8,100 bases of DNA from DATDOY01 sp035293045 (GTDB taxonomy: Bacteria > Actinomycetota > Acidimicrobiia > IMCC26256 > JACPCJ01). Shown here piece by piece: positions 1 through 5,894 of this stretch; positions within the stretch are counted from its first letter, which is position 1; each line of letters starts with the position of its first letter. The stretch spans positions 1 to 8,100 of the forward strand of contig DATDOY010000210.1 of assembly GCA_035293045.1 (NCBI GenBank), read 5' to 3'. The position numbers and the translations under genes are program-made. Under the pieces are notes generated by a model. The model worked only from the letters and a program-made list of their open reading frames with translations. It did not search any database and was not told where the DNA came from.

Positions 1-237
1 AACGTGAGCCACGAGCTGAAGACCCCGATCGGCGCCCTGATCGCGCTCGCCGAGACTCTCGAGGTCGACGACGATGCCGAGGTGATGAAGCGGCTTGCCG
101 GGCGGGTGCTCCACGAGGCGGAACGGCTTGGCCGGATCGTCTGCCGGCGAGCTCGCAGCCACGTGATCAGGATGAGAAGAACCGCGGCCCCACCCGCGGC
201 TCCGAGCCAGGCCCCGGCGCTCATGGTCCTAGTGTGA
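1..237 (+). CDS. Sensor histidine kinase H-box fragment (SenX3/PhoR-like), 5' partial, disrupted at the 3' side
   Basis: The frame is open at the left edge and starts inside a HisKA dimerisation/phosphoacceptor domain. NVSHELKTPIGALIALAET contains the autophosphorylated histidine (codon 4, bases 10-12), followed by a typical second helix ending HEAERLGRIV near base 139. In SenX3/PhoR-type kinases the next residues should be acidic and leucine-rich (DDLLDLSR-like), followed by a catalytic ATPase domain of 100 or more residues. Here the frame instead turns into arginine- and proline-rich sequence and stops at 235-237. That tail is the antisense of a plausible kinase N-terminus (see the entry at 141-224), so it is probably not native kinase sequence. 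The adjoining phosphate genes make a SenX3-type phosphate sensor the likely identity, but the fragment alone cannot separate SenX3 from other HisKA kinases. As it stands the product lacks the ATP-binding domain and cannot be a working kinase. Confidence 0.75.
   Translation, partial: NVSHELKTPIGALIALAETLEVDDDAEVMKRLAGRVLHEAERLGRIVCRRARSHVIRMRRTAAPPAAPSQAPALMVLV
141..224 (-). pseudogene. Probable N-terminal membrane-anchor fragment of a sensor kinase, inverted relative to the H-box fragment
   Basis: Read on the minus strand, an ATG at 224-222 opens a frame beginning MSAGAWLGAAGGAAVLLI and continuing LITWLRARRQ. This is a short hydrophobic segment (about residues 5-23) followed by a basic stop-transfer stretch, as expected for the first membrane helix of a SenX3-like kinase or another small membrane protein. 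Beyond about base 141 the frame stays open, but it only reads the antisense of the + strand HisKA segment and is serine-rich and not protein-like. The gene diverges from the DUF47-PiT operon. I infer that it is the true 5' end of the kinase gene, truncated after about 28 codons at an inversion junction. It could instead be a chance hydrophobic reading. No strong ribosome-binding site is seen (only AGGA 2 nt before the ATG). Confidence 0.4.
147..156. repeat. 10-bp perfect palindrome at the apparent inversion junction
   Basis: GCGAGCTCGC is a perfect palindrome. It lies where + strand HisKA coding sense gives way to the antisense of a putative kinase N-terminus. Palindromes and short inverted homologies are common at fold-back and inversion junctions. 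A 10-bp GC-rich palindrome can also occur by chance in DNA of this composition. Confidence 0.45.
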
Positions 238-352
238 TCGACAGCGGGAACCAACGTTCCGTCGGCCGACCGCGCCGCCCGGCCCCGCTCCGTTTGGAAC
301 CCGCACGGCCGAGAGGACAGACTTTCCCGGCCCCGCGTCCCGGAGGTTCGCC

Positions 353-976
353 TTGCGCCTGCGATTTCGACTGCTCCCCCGCGACGAGGGGTTCTACGGT
401 CTCTTCGACGAGGCCGCCGCCAACGTCGCCGACGCATCCCGGCGGATGCGCGACCTCGTGGCGGACTACACCGACGTCGAAGCGAAGCTCCAACGGCTCA
501 TCGAGTGTGAAGGGCGCGGCGACGAACTGACCGACACCATCCTCCGGCGCCTCGACACCAGCTTCGTCACCCCGTTCGACCGCGAGGACATCCACGCCCT
601 CACCGAACGCCTCGACGATGTCGTCGACGACATCCTCGCCGCCGCCGACCTCCTCGTACTCCACAAGGTCGACGGCATCCTTCCGGAAATGGTCGAGCTC
701 GCCGAGACGCTGGTGAAGGCCAGCGAGGCCAACGTGTCGCTCATCGAGAAGCTGCCCCGCATGAAGGGGATCGAGTCCGAGCTGACGGCCATCGACCAAC
801 TCGAGAGCGAGGGCGACCGCATCTACCGCAAGTCGGTGGCCCGCATGTTCTCGGGCGAGTACAAGGCCTTCGAGGTCCTCAAGTGGAAGGACGTCGTGGA
901 GGCAATCGAGAACGCGCTGAACGCCATCGAAGCCACGTCCGACATCGTCGAGGGCATCGTCCTCAAGCACGCCTGA
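353..976 (+). CDS. DUF47 / PhoU-like phosphate transport regulator (PiT accessory protein)
   Basis: This 207-residue protein is a full-length member of the DUF47 (PF01865) family, distant PhoU relatives encoded next to PiT permeases and thought to modulate them at the inner face of the membrane. Visible landmarks are LLPRDEGFYGLFDEAA near the N-terminus (residues 7-22), the acidic E..GDELT block (52-60), FVTPFDREDIHALTERLDDV (71-90), and a second acidic repeat ESEGDRIYRK (151-160). The protein is soluble and predicted all-helical, with no signal peptide. I chose the TTG start at 353 because GGAGG lies 6 nt upstream (342-346) and the family's usual N-terminal motif follows directly. Its stop is 7 nt before the PiT start, so the two are almost certainly cotranscribed and translationally coupled. 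It is shorter and of a different subfamily from the true PhoU at 3160-3861. Confidence 0.93.
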   Translation: MRLRFRLLPRDEGFYGLFDEAAANVADASRRMRDLVADYTDVEAKLQRLIECEGRGDELTDTILRRLDTSFVTPFDREDIHALTERLDDVVDDILAAADLLVLHKVDGILPEMVELAETLVKASEANVSLIEKLPRMKGIESELTAIDQLESEGDRIYRKSVARMFSGEYKAFEVLKWKDVVEAIENALNAIEATSDIVEGIVLKHA

Positions 977-983
977 CACGCCT

Positions 984-1976
984 GTGGAGTCCTTCCTCTT
1001 TTGGGCGGTGATCGCTACCGCCCTCACCTTCGACTTCGTCAACGGCTTCCACGACGCCGCCAACTCCATCGCCACCGTCGTGTCGACCCGGGTTCTCTCG
1101 CCCCGCCTCGCCGTCATCTGGGCGGCCTTCTTCAACTTCATCGCCTTCGCCGTCTTCGGCACCCACGTGGCCACCACGATCGCCAAGGACGTCGTGAGCC
1201 AGGACGTGCTGAGCATCGGCGTGATCTTCGCCGGGCTCATGGGCGCCATCGTTTGGGACCTGATCACGTTCTGGCTCGGCCTTCCCACGTCGTCGTCGCA
1301 CGCTATGGTCGGGGGTATGGCGGGTGCCGCCATGGCCAAGGCGGGCGGGCACGTCCTCATCCTCGAGGGGCTGCGCAAAATCGGTGTGTTCATCGTCCTT
1401 TCGCCGCTCCTCGGCCTCGCGCTGGCCTTCCTCCTCATGACGGCCATCCTGTGGATCGTCCACCGCTACCGCAAGGTCAAGACGCTGAACCGGGTGTTCC
1501 GTCGTCTCCAGCTCGTCTCGGCCGCGGCGTTCAGCCTCGGCCACGGCGCCAACGACGCGCAGAAGACGATGGGAATCATGCTGGCGCTCCTCATCGCCAC
1601 CGGCCGGGTGGGCAGCGACGCCGAGGTTCCCCTCTGGGTCGTGCTGTCAGCGCACGCTGCCATCGGCCTCGGCACGCTGACCGGCGGGTGGCGGATCGTC
1701 CACACCATGGGATCGAAGATCACCAAGCTGCAACCCGTCGGTGGCGTGTCGGCGGAATCGGCTGCTGCGGCGACGCTCTTTTTCACGTCGTCGGCCGGCA
1801 TCCCCGTATCGACCACCCACACGATCACCGGCGCCATCGTCGGGGTCGGCTCCCTCCAGCGCCTCTCGGCGGTCCGGTGGGGCGTGGCGGGCCGCGTCGT
1901 CTGGGCCTGGGTTCTCACCATCCCGGGTTCCGCGGCCGTCGCCGCGGCCACGTACTTCCTCGTGCAGGCGGTCTGA
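984..1976 (+). CDS. pit: PiT-family inorganic phosphate permease (low affinity)
   Basis: A 330-residue integral membrane protein of the PiT family (PF01384), which imports phosphate, often as a metal-phosphate complex, driven by a proton or cation gradient. Both family repeats are clear. The N-terminal signature FDFVNGFHDAANSIATVV is at residues 17-33 and the matching C-terminal signature SLGHGANDAQKTMGIM at 184-199. Each is followed by a conserved serine/threonine-histidine motif (LPTSSSHAMVGG 100-111 and GIPVSTTHTITGA 272-284). Roughly ten hydrophobic segments are visible. The length fits the compact bacterial and archaeal type that lacks the large central loop. The start is GTG at 984, just after the DUF47 stop. 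There is no good ribosome-binding site, which suits translational coupling. A DUF47-PiT pair is the standard arrangement. Substrate specificity beyond phosphate cannot be read from the sequence. Confidence 0.95.
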   Translation: MESFLFWAVIATALTFDFVNGFHDAANSIATVVSTRVLSPRLAVIWAAFFNFIAFAVFGTHVATTIAKDVVSQDVLSIGVIFAGLMGAIVWDLITFWLGLPTSSSHAMVGGMAGAAMAKAGGHVLILEGLRKIGVFIVLSPLLGLALAFLLMTAILWIVHRYRKVKTLNRVFRRLQLVSAAAFSLGHGANDAQKTMGIMLALLIATGRVGSDAEVPLWVVLSAHAAIGLGTLTGGWRIVHTMGSKITKLQPVGGVSAESAAAATLFFTSSAGIPVSTTHTITGAIVGVGSLQRLSAVRWGVAGRVVWAWVLTIPGSAAVAAATYFLVQAV

Positions 1977-1982
1977 CCGGCG

Positions 1983-2141
1983 ATGGACCGGCGCGCGCTC
2001 TTCTTCCTCATCGCATCCGCCATCTGCATCTCGCTGATCAAGGCCGCACCCGCGGAGTTCTCTTGGATTCCCACCGCGATGGCGATCACGTACGCGGTGA
2101 TGGCGGGCGCTTCCTATCTCGACTCCCGATCGGAAGACTGA
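1983..2141 (+). CDS. Small two-helix membrane protein, third gene of the PiT operon
   Basis: An ATG at 1983 opens 52 codons ending in TGA at 2139-2141. The product has two hydrophobic segments, about residues 5-19 (ALFFLIASAICISLI) and 31-46 (TAMAITYAVMAGASYL). A short polar linker containing AAPAEFSW joins them, and the tail SRSED is charged. Two helices with a tryptophan-containing loop and charged ends look like a genuine small membrane protein rather than noise. It starts 6 nt after the PiT stop on the same strand, so coupling to PiT is likely. A function as a small partner or stabiliser of the permease is inference from position only; I do not recognise a named family. No strong ribosome-binding site precedes it. 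Confidence 0.6.
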   Translation: MDRRALFFLIASAICISLIKAAPAEFSWIPTAMAITYAVMAGASYLDSRSED

Positions 2142-2145
2142 GCGC

Positions 2146-3024
2146 TCATCCAAACCGGCCGGTGATGTAGGCCTCAGTACGCGGGTCGGACGGTCGGGTG
2201 AACATCGCCTCGGTGCGGTCGAACTCGACGAGGCGCCCGCAGCGATGGTCGCCGCGCTCGTCGACCTCGGTCGTCAAGAACGCGGTGCGGTCGGACACGC
2301 GGGCGGCCTGCTGCATGTTGTGCGTCACGATCACGATGGTGACGCTCTGTCGGAGTTCGTGCATCAGGTCTTCGATGCGGGAGGTCGCGATCGGGTCGAG
2401 GGCAGAGCACGGTTCGTCCATGAGTAGGGCGTCCGGTTCGACGGCGAGCGACCGAGCGATGCACAGCCGCTGCTGCTGGCCGCCCGACAACGCGTAGGCG
2501 CTGGCAGCAAGCTTGTCTTTCACCTCGTCCCACAGGGCGGCGCGACGCAGCGCCTGCTCGACGATGTCGTCGAGACCTGCTTTGCGACCCTGGATGCGCG
2601 GGCCGAACGCCACGTTGTCGAAGATCGACTTCGGGAACGGGGTGGGCTTTTGGAACACCATGCCGATCCGGCGCCGCACCTCGACGGCGTCGACGGCGGG
2701 GTCGTAGAGATCGACGCCGTGATAGGTGATCGAACCGGCGACGCGAGCATTCGGGATCAGGTCGTTCATGCGGTTGAGGCAGCGGATGAGCGTGCTCTTG
2801 CCGCAGCCCGAGGGACCGATGATGGCGGTGATCTCGTTGGGGGCCACGTCGATGGTGACCCCGGCGACGGCGACGGCGTCCCCGTAGGCCACGCTCACGT
2901 CGGCCAACGAGAAGACCGGATCGGCGTTCTGTCCCTCGCTTGCGGGTGCTACGCCTCGGCGGGCGACGATGTTCTCGGCCACAGCGATGGGCACGCTAAC
3001 GCTCCCGTCCGGGTCGGCGGTCAT
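2146..3024 (-). CDS. pstB: Phosphate ABC transporter ATP-binding protein PstB
   Basis: A 292-residue ABC ATPase that would power the PstSCAB high-affinity phosphate importer from the cytoplasmic side. All nucleotide-binding motifs are intact: Walker A GPSGCGKST (residues 70-78), Q-loop VFQKPTPFP (123-131), signature LSGGQQQR (179-186), Walker B ALLMDEP (199-205) and H-loop IVTHNMQQAARVSD (232-245). FQKPTPFPKSIFDNVAFGPR and MDEPCSALDPIAT are typical of PstB rather than other ABC ATPases. I chose the ATG at 3024, which gives about 35 residues more than the usual PstB of about 257. The extension is low-complexity and a later start is possible. A TACGGT hexamer lies 7 nt before this ATG, suggesting a leaderless or near-leaderless transcript. 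pstS, pstC and pstA are not in the window. The gene converges on the PiT operon and diverges from phoU. Confidence 0.93.
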   Translation of the reverse strand: MTADPDGSVSVPIAVAENIVARRGVAPASEGQNADPVFSLADVSVAYGDAVAVAGVTIDVAPNEITAIIGPSGCGKSTLIRCLNRMNDLIPNARVAGSITYHGVDLYDPAVDAVEVRRRIGMVFQKPTPFPKSIFDNVAFGPRIQGRKAGLDDIVEQALRRAALWDEVKDKLAASAYALSGGQQQRLCIARSLAVEPDALLMDEPCSALDPIATSRIEDLMHELRQSVTIVIVTHNMQQAARVSDRTAFLTTEVDERGDHRCGRLVEFDRTEAMFTRPSDPRTEAYITGRFG

Positions 3025-3031
3025 CGCCTGC

Positions 3032-3037
3032 ACCGTA
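3032..3037 (-). promoter_or_regulatory. Candidate -10 element for pstB (leaderless)
   Basis: On the minus strand TACGGT fits the actinobacterial TANNNT -10 consensus and is followed by 7 nt and then the pstB ATG. The transcript would begin at or within a base or two of the start codon. No good -35 is visible, as expected for an activator-dependent promoter, and the Pho-box repeats end just upstream. Confidence 0.45.
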
Positions 3038-3053
3038 TGGTCGGTCGGTGGCG

Positions 3054-3086
3054 ACGGCCTGACCGCTCGGTGAACACGAGGCAAAC
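3054..3086 (-). promoter_or_regulatory. Pho box: three 11-bp direct-repeat units between pstB and phoU
   Basis: Read on the minus strand there are three consecutive 11-mers: GTTTGCCTCGT (3086-3076), GTTCACCGAGC (3075-3065) and GGTCAGGCCGT (3064-3054). The middle unit carries GTTCACC, the core of Streptomyces PhoP and mycobacterial RegX3 sites. The third begins GGTCA, matching the known G(G/T)TCA unit start. The first, GTTTGCC, is weaker. The 11-bp spacing places units on one face of the helix, as known for tandem binding by OmpR-type regulators. The unit nearest pstB overlaps the -35 position implied by the TACGGT hexamer, consistent with activation of pstB under phosphate limitation. Whether phoU is also controlled from here is unclear. 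Confidence 0.65.
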
Positions 3087-3159
3087 ATTCAGGCCGGGAC
3101 ACCCCACCGGCTCGCGGCAGGTGGGAGGATGGGCGCCGACGACCCTCGAGGGAGGACGT

Positions 3160-3861
3160 GTGGCCTTGGCCGACACCCGCAGGACGTATCACGAGCAACT
3201 TGACGACCTCCGGCGCGACGTCGTGCGGCTCGCCGGCATGGCGACCGAGTCGATCGCCCGAGGAACCCGGGTGCTGCTCGACGCCGACCTCACGGGGGTG
3301 GACACCGTCATCGCCGAGGACGCTCGCATCGACGAGTTGACCCACGCCATCGAGGAGCACACCTACGAACTGCTCGCCACCCAACAGCCCATGGCGTCCG
3401 ATCTCCGGGTGCTCGTCTCCACCCTCCGGAACATCCACGAGATCGAGCGCATCGGCGACCTCATGGTCAACATCGCCAAGGGCGCTCGTCGGCTGTATCC
3501 CCGCCAATTGGCCCCTCAGGTTCGGGGGATCCTCGAGCGCATGGGCGACCAGGCCGGCGCGCAGTTGCGGGTGGCCGCCGACGCCTTCGTCGACAGTGAC
3601 CCCGCCAAGGCGGCCGCCCTCGACGACATGGACGACGTCATGGACGACCTGCAAAAGGATCTGTTCCGGGCCATCTTTTCGAGCGGCGCCGCGGACGAGG
3701 GCGAAGTCCAGCGCGCCGTGCAGACGTCTCTGATCGGCCGGTACTACGAGCGAATCGCCGACCACGCCGTCAACTTCGGCGAGCGCGTGCGTTTCATGGT
3801 GACCGGAGAGATCCCCGGCCTGCGCAGCGACGCCGAGCCCGACGGAGGCGCCGCCCAATAG
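3160..3861 (+). CDS. phoU: Phosphate signalling regulator PhoU
   Basis: This 233-residue protein is full length for PhoU, the cytoplasmic adaptor that links PstSCAB transport to the phosphate-sensing kinase (PhoR/SenX3 type) and keeps the Pho response off when phosphate is plentiful. Two PhoU repeats are visible. The first has DARIDELTHAIEEHTYELL (about residues 54-72), PMASDLRVLVSTLR (77-90) and ERIGDLMVNIAKGARRL (96-112). The second has the acidic DDMDDVMDDLQKDLF (155-169) and the matching YYERIADHAVNFGERVRF (195-212). I chose GTG at 3160, with GGAGG at 3151-3155 4 nt upstream. TTG at 3166 is an alternative with looser spacing. The C-terminal tail is short and acidic. The gene diverges from pstB across a Pho-box region and lies close to kinase fragments, the usual PhoU context. 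Confidence 0.93.
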   Translation: MALADTRRTYHEQLDDLRRDVVRLAGMATESIARGTRVLLDADLTGVDTVIAEDARIDELTHAIEEHTYELLATQQPMASDLRVLVSTLRNIHEIERIGDLMVNIAKGARRLYPRQLAPQVRGILERMGDQAGAQLRVAADAFVDSDPAKAAALDDMDDVMDDLQKDLFRAIFSSGAADEGEVQRAVQTSLIGRYYERIADHAVNFGERVRFMVTGEIPGLRSDAEPDGGAAQ

Positions 3862-3881
3862 CGACTCCTCCCTCGCGCGAA

Positions 3882-3920
3882 TCCAGCGACGGGTCGTGCG
3901 AAGGGTCCAGCGACGGGTCG
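3882..3920. repeat. Two direct 15-bp repeats, 24-bp period, between phoU and the next gene
   Basis: TCCAGCGACGGGTCG occurs at 3882-3896 and again at 3906-3920, in the 66-bp gap between the convergent stop codons of phoU and the hypothetical gene. Each copy contains CGACGGGTCG, a small inverted repeat with a 2-nt centre. No poly-T tract is seen, so I do not call a terminator. Confidence 0.6.
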
Positions 3921-3927
3921 GGCAGGC

Positions 3928-4296
3928 TCAGGGGGTCGGGGCTTCCGGCGCGTCGGGTACTTCGGCGGCGACCGCGGCCGGCTTGTCGCCGAGCGACGAG
4001 GTGCCTTCCGACTCTTCCTCGTCATAGCCGAGGTCCCACTCGAGATAGACGTTCTCGCGCTCGGCGTCGCGGTTGACGCGCTCGCGATTGCGCCGGAACT
4101 GCGGATCGTGCGGGGGCAGCAGCTGGAGCCGGGCGATCGCCCGTTGCCAGAAGTCGGTCACAAACGCATCATCGCCGTAGATCGCCGTGAGTTCCCAGTG
4201 CGGGGCCACCGGTCCGGTGTAGGCGATGCGGAGGTGCGCGATCGGCGGTTCCGGCTCTGCTTCTTCGTCGACGAGATCTTCGGGTTCGATGGACAT
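3928..4296 (-). CDS. Acidic hypothetical protein, downstream gene of the HtrA-like protease
   Basis: A 122-residue protein that I do not recognise. The N-terminus (residues 1-18) and the C-terminus (about 91-122) are acidic, proline/alanine-rich and probably disordered. Between them, about residues 19-90 look folded: IAHLRIAYTGPVAPHWELTA, then GDDAFVTDFWQRAIARLQLL, then an arginine-rich RRNRERVNRDAERENVYLEW. There is no signal peptide or membrane segment, so a cytoplasmic location is likely. I chose ATG at 4296 because it follows the protease stop by 10 nt and gives a sensible charged N-terminus. A longer frame upstream would only overlap the protease in another frame. The short gap suggests one transcript with the protease, but no shared function can be claimed. 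Aromatic-rich and evenly coded, it looks like a real gene. Confidence 0.72.
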   Translation of the reverse strand: MSIEPEDLVDEEAEPEPPIAHLRIAYTGPVAPHWELTAIYGDDAFVTDFWQRAIARLQLLPPHDPQFRRNRERVNRDAERENVYLEWDLGYDEEESEGTSSLGDKPAAVAAEVPDAPEAPTP

Positions 4297-4306
4297 GGGA
4301 TGCAGC

Positions 4307-5698
4307 CTACGGTGAGGTGGCCGTCGCGCGCTGTCCGAGGCGAGCCTCGGTCGTTCGGCGCTGGCTGCCCCGCAGGTAGGTGATCGACACCCGGTCGCCG
4401 GGCTTGCGCTTGCGGATGACGGCGCCGACATCGGCCGATTCGGCCACATCCTTGCCCTCGATCTCCACGATGACGTCGCCCCGCTGGAGGCCCGCCAGCT
4501 CGGCGCCCGAACCCGGCGTGACGTCGGCCACCAGGGCGCCTTCTTCCGCCTGGATGTCGAACTGATCCGCGAGCTGGGGGTCGAGCGTGAAGGTCTGCAC
4601 CCCGAGGAACGGCACCGTCTTCACCGTGCCCTCGCGGAGCTCCGCAATCACCGGCTTGGCGGCGTTGATCTCAAGGGCGAATCCGATGTTCTCGGCCCCG
4701 CCGATGATCGCGGTGTTGATGCCGATCACCTCCCCCGCTGAGTTGACCAAGGGTCCGCCCGAATTCCCGGGGTTGATGGCGGCGTCGGTCTGGATCATGG
4801 GCTCGAGCTGCACGCCGGTCGGTGAGTCGAGCGTGCGGCCGAGCGCGGAGACGATGCCGCGGGTGACGGTGGGCCCGCCTTCGAGCGCGAGCGCGTTGCC
4901 GATGGCGATCACGTCGTCGCCCACTTGGAGTTGGCCGGCGTCGCCGAGCTTCACGACGTCGAGGCCGGTGCGGTCGACCTTGAGGACGGCGATGTCGAGG
5001 TCGGGGTCGCGGCCGAGCACGACGGCGTCGACGGGCGAGTCGCGATCGGGGAACACCACCTGGATCTGCGACGCGCCTTCCACCACATGGGCGTTGGTGA
5101 CGATGACGCCGTCGGCACCGATCACAAATCCGGTGCCGGCGCCCTCCGCGGGCACGGGCTCGCGGAAGATGTTGAGGCTCACCGACTCGGTGCGCACCGA
5201 CACCACGGCCGGCTCGACGCGTTCGAGCACCGACCCGACGTCGGTGCTGCCCTCGATGGTGGCGCTCGGACGGGGTGGAGCGGTGGCGTCATCGTCGTCG
5301 GTCGCCATCACGCCGGCCGCGACACCGCCGCCGACGAGAGCGCCGATGAGGGCCGCGGCGAGGGCCGTGGGCCACCGGCGCGACATGGCCGGGGCGGGCG
5401 CGTCGCCGCCAGGAGGGGGAGGGGGCGTGCCCGGAGCGCCCATCGGGCGAGAGGCCGGAGACGGGGCCGTCGCCGGGGTGGTCGTGGCGGGGTTGGACGT
5501 CGTCGAGGAGGGGGCGGCGGGCGCGGCGTCAGCTTCGGTCTCGCGTACCGAGAACCCGCCCGCGGGGGCCGTCAGGCCCGTCGTGGAGCGCGGCGGGGTC
5601 GGGGCGTCGCCGAGGAGGGATCGCAGCGCGTCGGAGGCGGATCCGCTCGAGGGTTGTTGCGGGGTCGCGTCGTCGGCCGGGGCGTGCTCGTCGCTCAT
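4307..5698 (-). CDS. Membrane-anchored HtrA/DegP-like serine protease with PDZ domain
   Basis: A 463-residue trypsin-like serine protease of the HtrA family, probably acting outside the membrane on damaged or signalling proteins. The order is: a long proline/alanine/threonine-rich cytoplasmic tail (residues 1-108), one membrane helix (about 111-131, after the basic SRRW), a short acidic linker, a protease domain (about 155-355) and a C-terminal PDZ domain (about 365-455). The catalytic triad is intact: His204 in TNAHVV, Asp235 in DPDLDIAVLKV and Ser313 in NPGNSGGPL. The PDZ domain shows FLGVQTF and AGLQRGDVIVEIEGKDV. A cytoplasmic tail, single helix, protease and one PDZ is the usual actinobacterial HtrA/PepD layout. 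I chose ATG at 5698, which has no clear ribosome-binding site. The gene diverges from whiB and probably leads a transcript with the 122-residue gene. The substrate is unknown. Confidence 0.92.
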   Translation of the reverse strand: MSDEHAPADDATPQQPSSGSASDALRSLLGDAPTPPRSTTGLTAPAGGFSVRETEADAAPAAPSSTTSNPATTTPATAPSPASRPMGAPGTPPPPPGGDAPAPAMSRRWPTALAAALIGALVGGGVAAGVMATDDDDATAPPRPSATIEGSTDVGSVLERVEPAVVSVRTESVSLNIFREPVPAEGAGTGFVIGADGVIVTNAHVVEGASQIQVVFPDRDSPVDAVVLGRDPDLDIAVLKVDRTGLDVVKLGDAGQLQVGDDVIAIGNALALEGGPTVTRGIVSALGRTLDSPTGVQLEPMIQTDAAINPGNSGGPLVNSAGEVIGINTAIIGGAENIGFALEINAAKPVIAELREGTVKTVPFLGVQTFTLDPQLADQFDIQAEEGALVADVTPGSGAELAGLQRGDVIVEIEGKDVAESADVGAVIRKRKPGDRVSITYLRGSQRRTTEARLGQRATATSP

Positions 5699-5805
5699 GG
5701 GCAGAGCCTGACACGGATCACGCCCGCATTCCGGTCACCGCGGATGACCGCGACGCCCGCCGCGGACCTCAGCGTGGACCGCCCGAAACGGGCCGAAAGG
5801 ATCCG

Positions 5806-5841
5806 GGGAACGAAAGGCGGGCGCCGAGCGTTCTATACCCT
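5806..5841 (+). promoter_or_regulatory. Candidate whiB promoter
   Basis: Two overlapping readings are possible. GGGAAC (5806-5811) followed after 18 nt by GTT (5830-5832) resembles the redox-stress sigma SigR/SigH pattern (GGGAAT, 18-19 nt, GTT). Separately, TACCCT (5836-5841), inside the only AT-richer patch of the gap, fits the housekeeping TANNNT -10. Either would give an untranslated leader of roughly 45-60 nt. Short motifs like these occur by chance, so the call is tentative. Confidence 0.3.
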
Positions 5842-5894
5842 GATCGAGCAAAGTCGGATCAAGCACACGGCGCGGCGGGGAAAGCAGGGAGGCC

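Noticed and set aside
247..260. GGAAC-CAAC-GTTCC inverted repeat upstream of DUF47 as an operator
   Set aside because: A 5-bp inverted repeat is expected by chance. No 11-bp Pho-box periodicity is seen in this gap.
221..1447. 408-codon open frame on the minus strand
   Set aside because: It lies antisense to DUF47 and PiT, both of which match known families. Its composition is low-complexity and changes character along its length, typical of GC-rich shadow frames.
1001..2170. 389-codon + strand frame overlapping PiT
   Set aside because: Its product is almost entirely arginine, histidine, proline and glycine, the signature of a shifted reading of the PiT gene.
2650..3159. Long upstream extension of the phoU frame
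   Set aside because: It runs antisense through pstB and has no PhoU similarity. PhoU-like sequence begins at the GTG at 3160, which has GGAGG in front.
3025..3858. Long upstream extension of the pstB frame
   Set aside because: It runs antisense through phoU and shows no transporter features. PstB is complete from the ATG at 3024.
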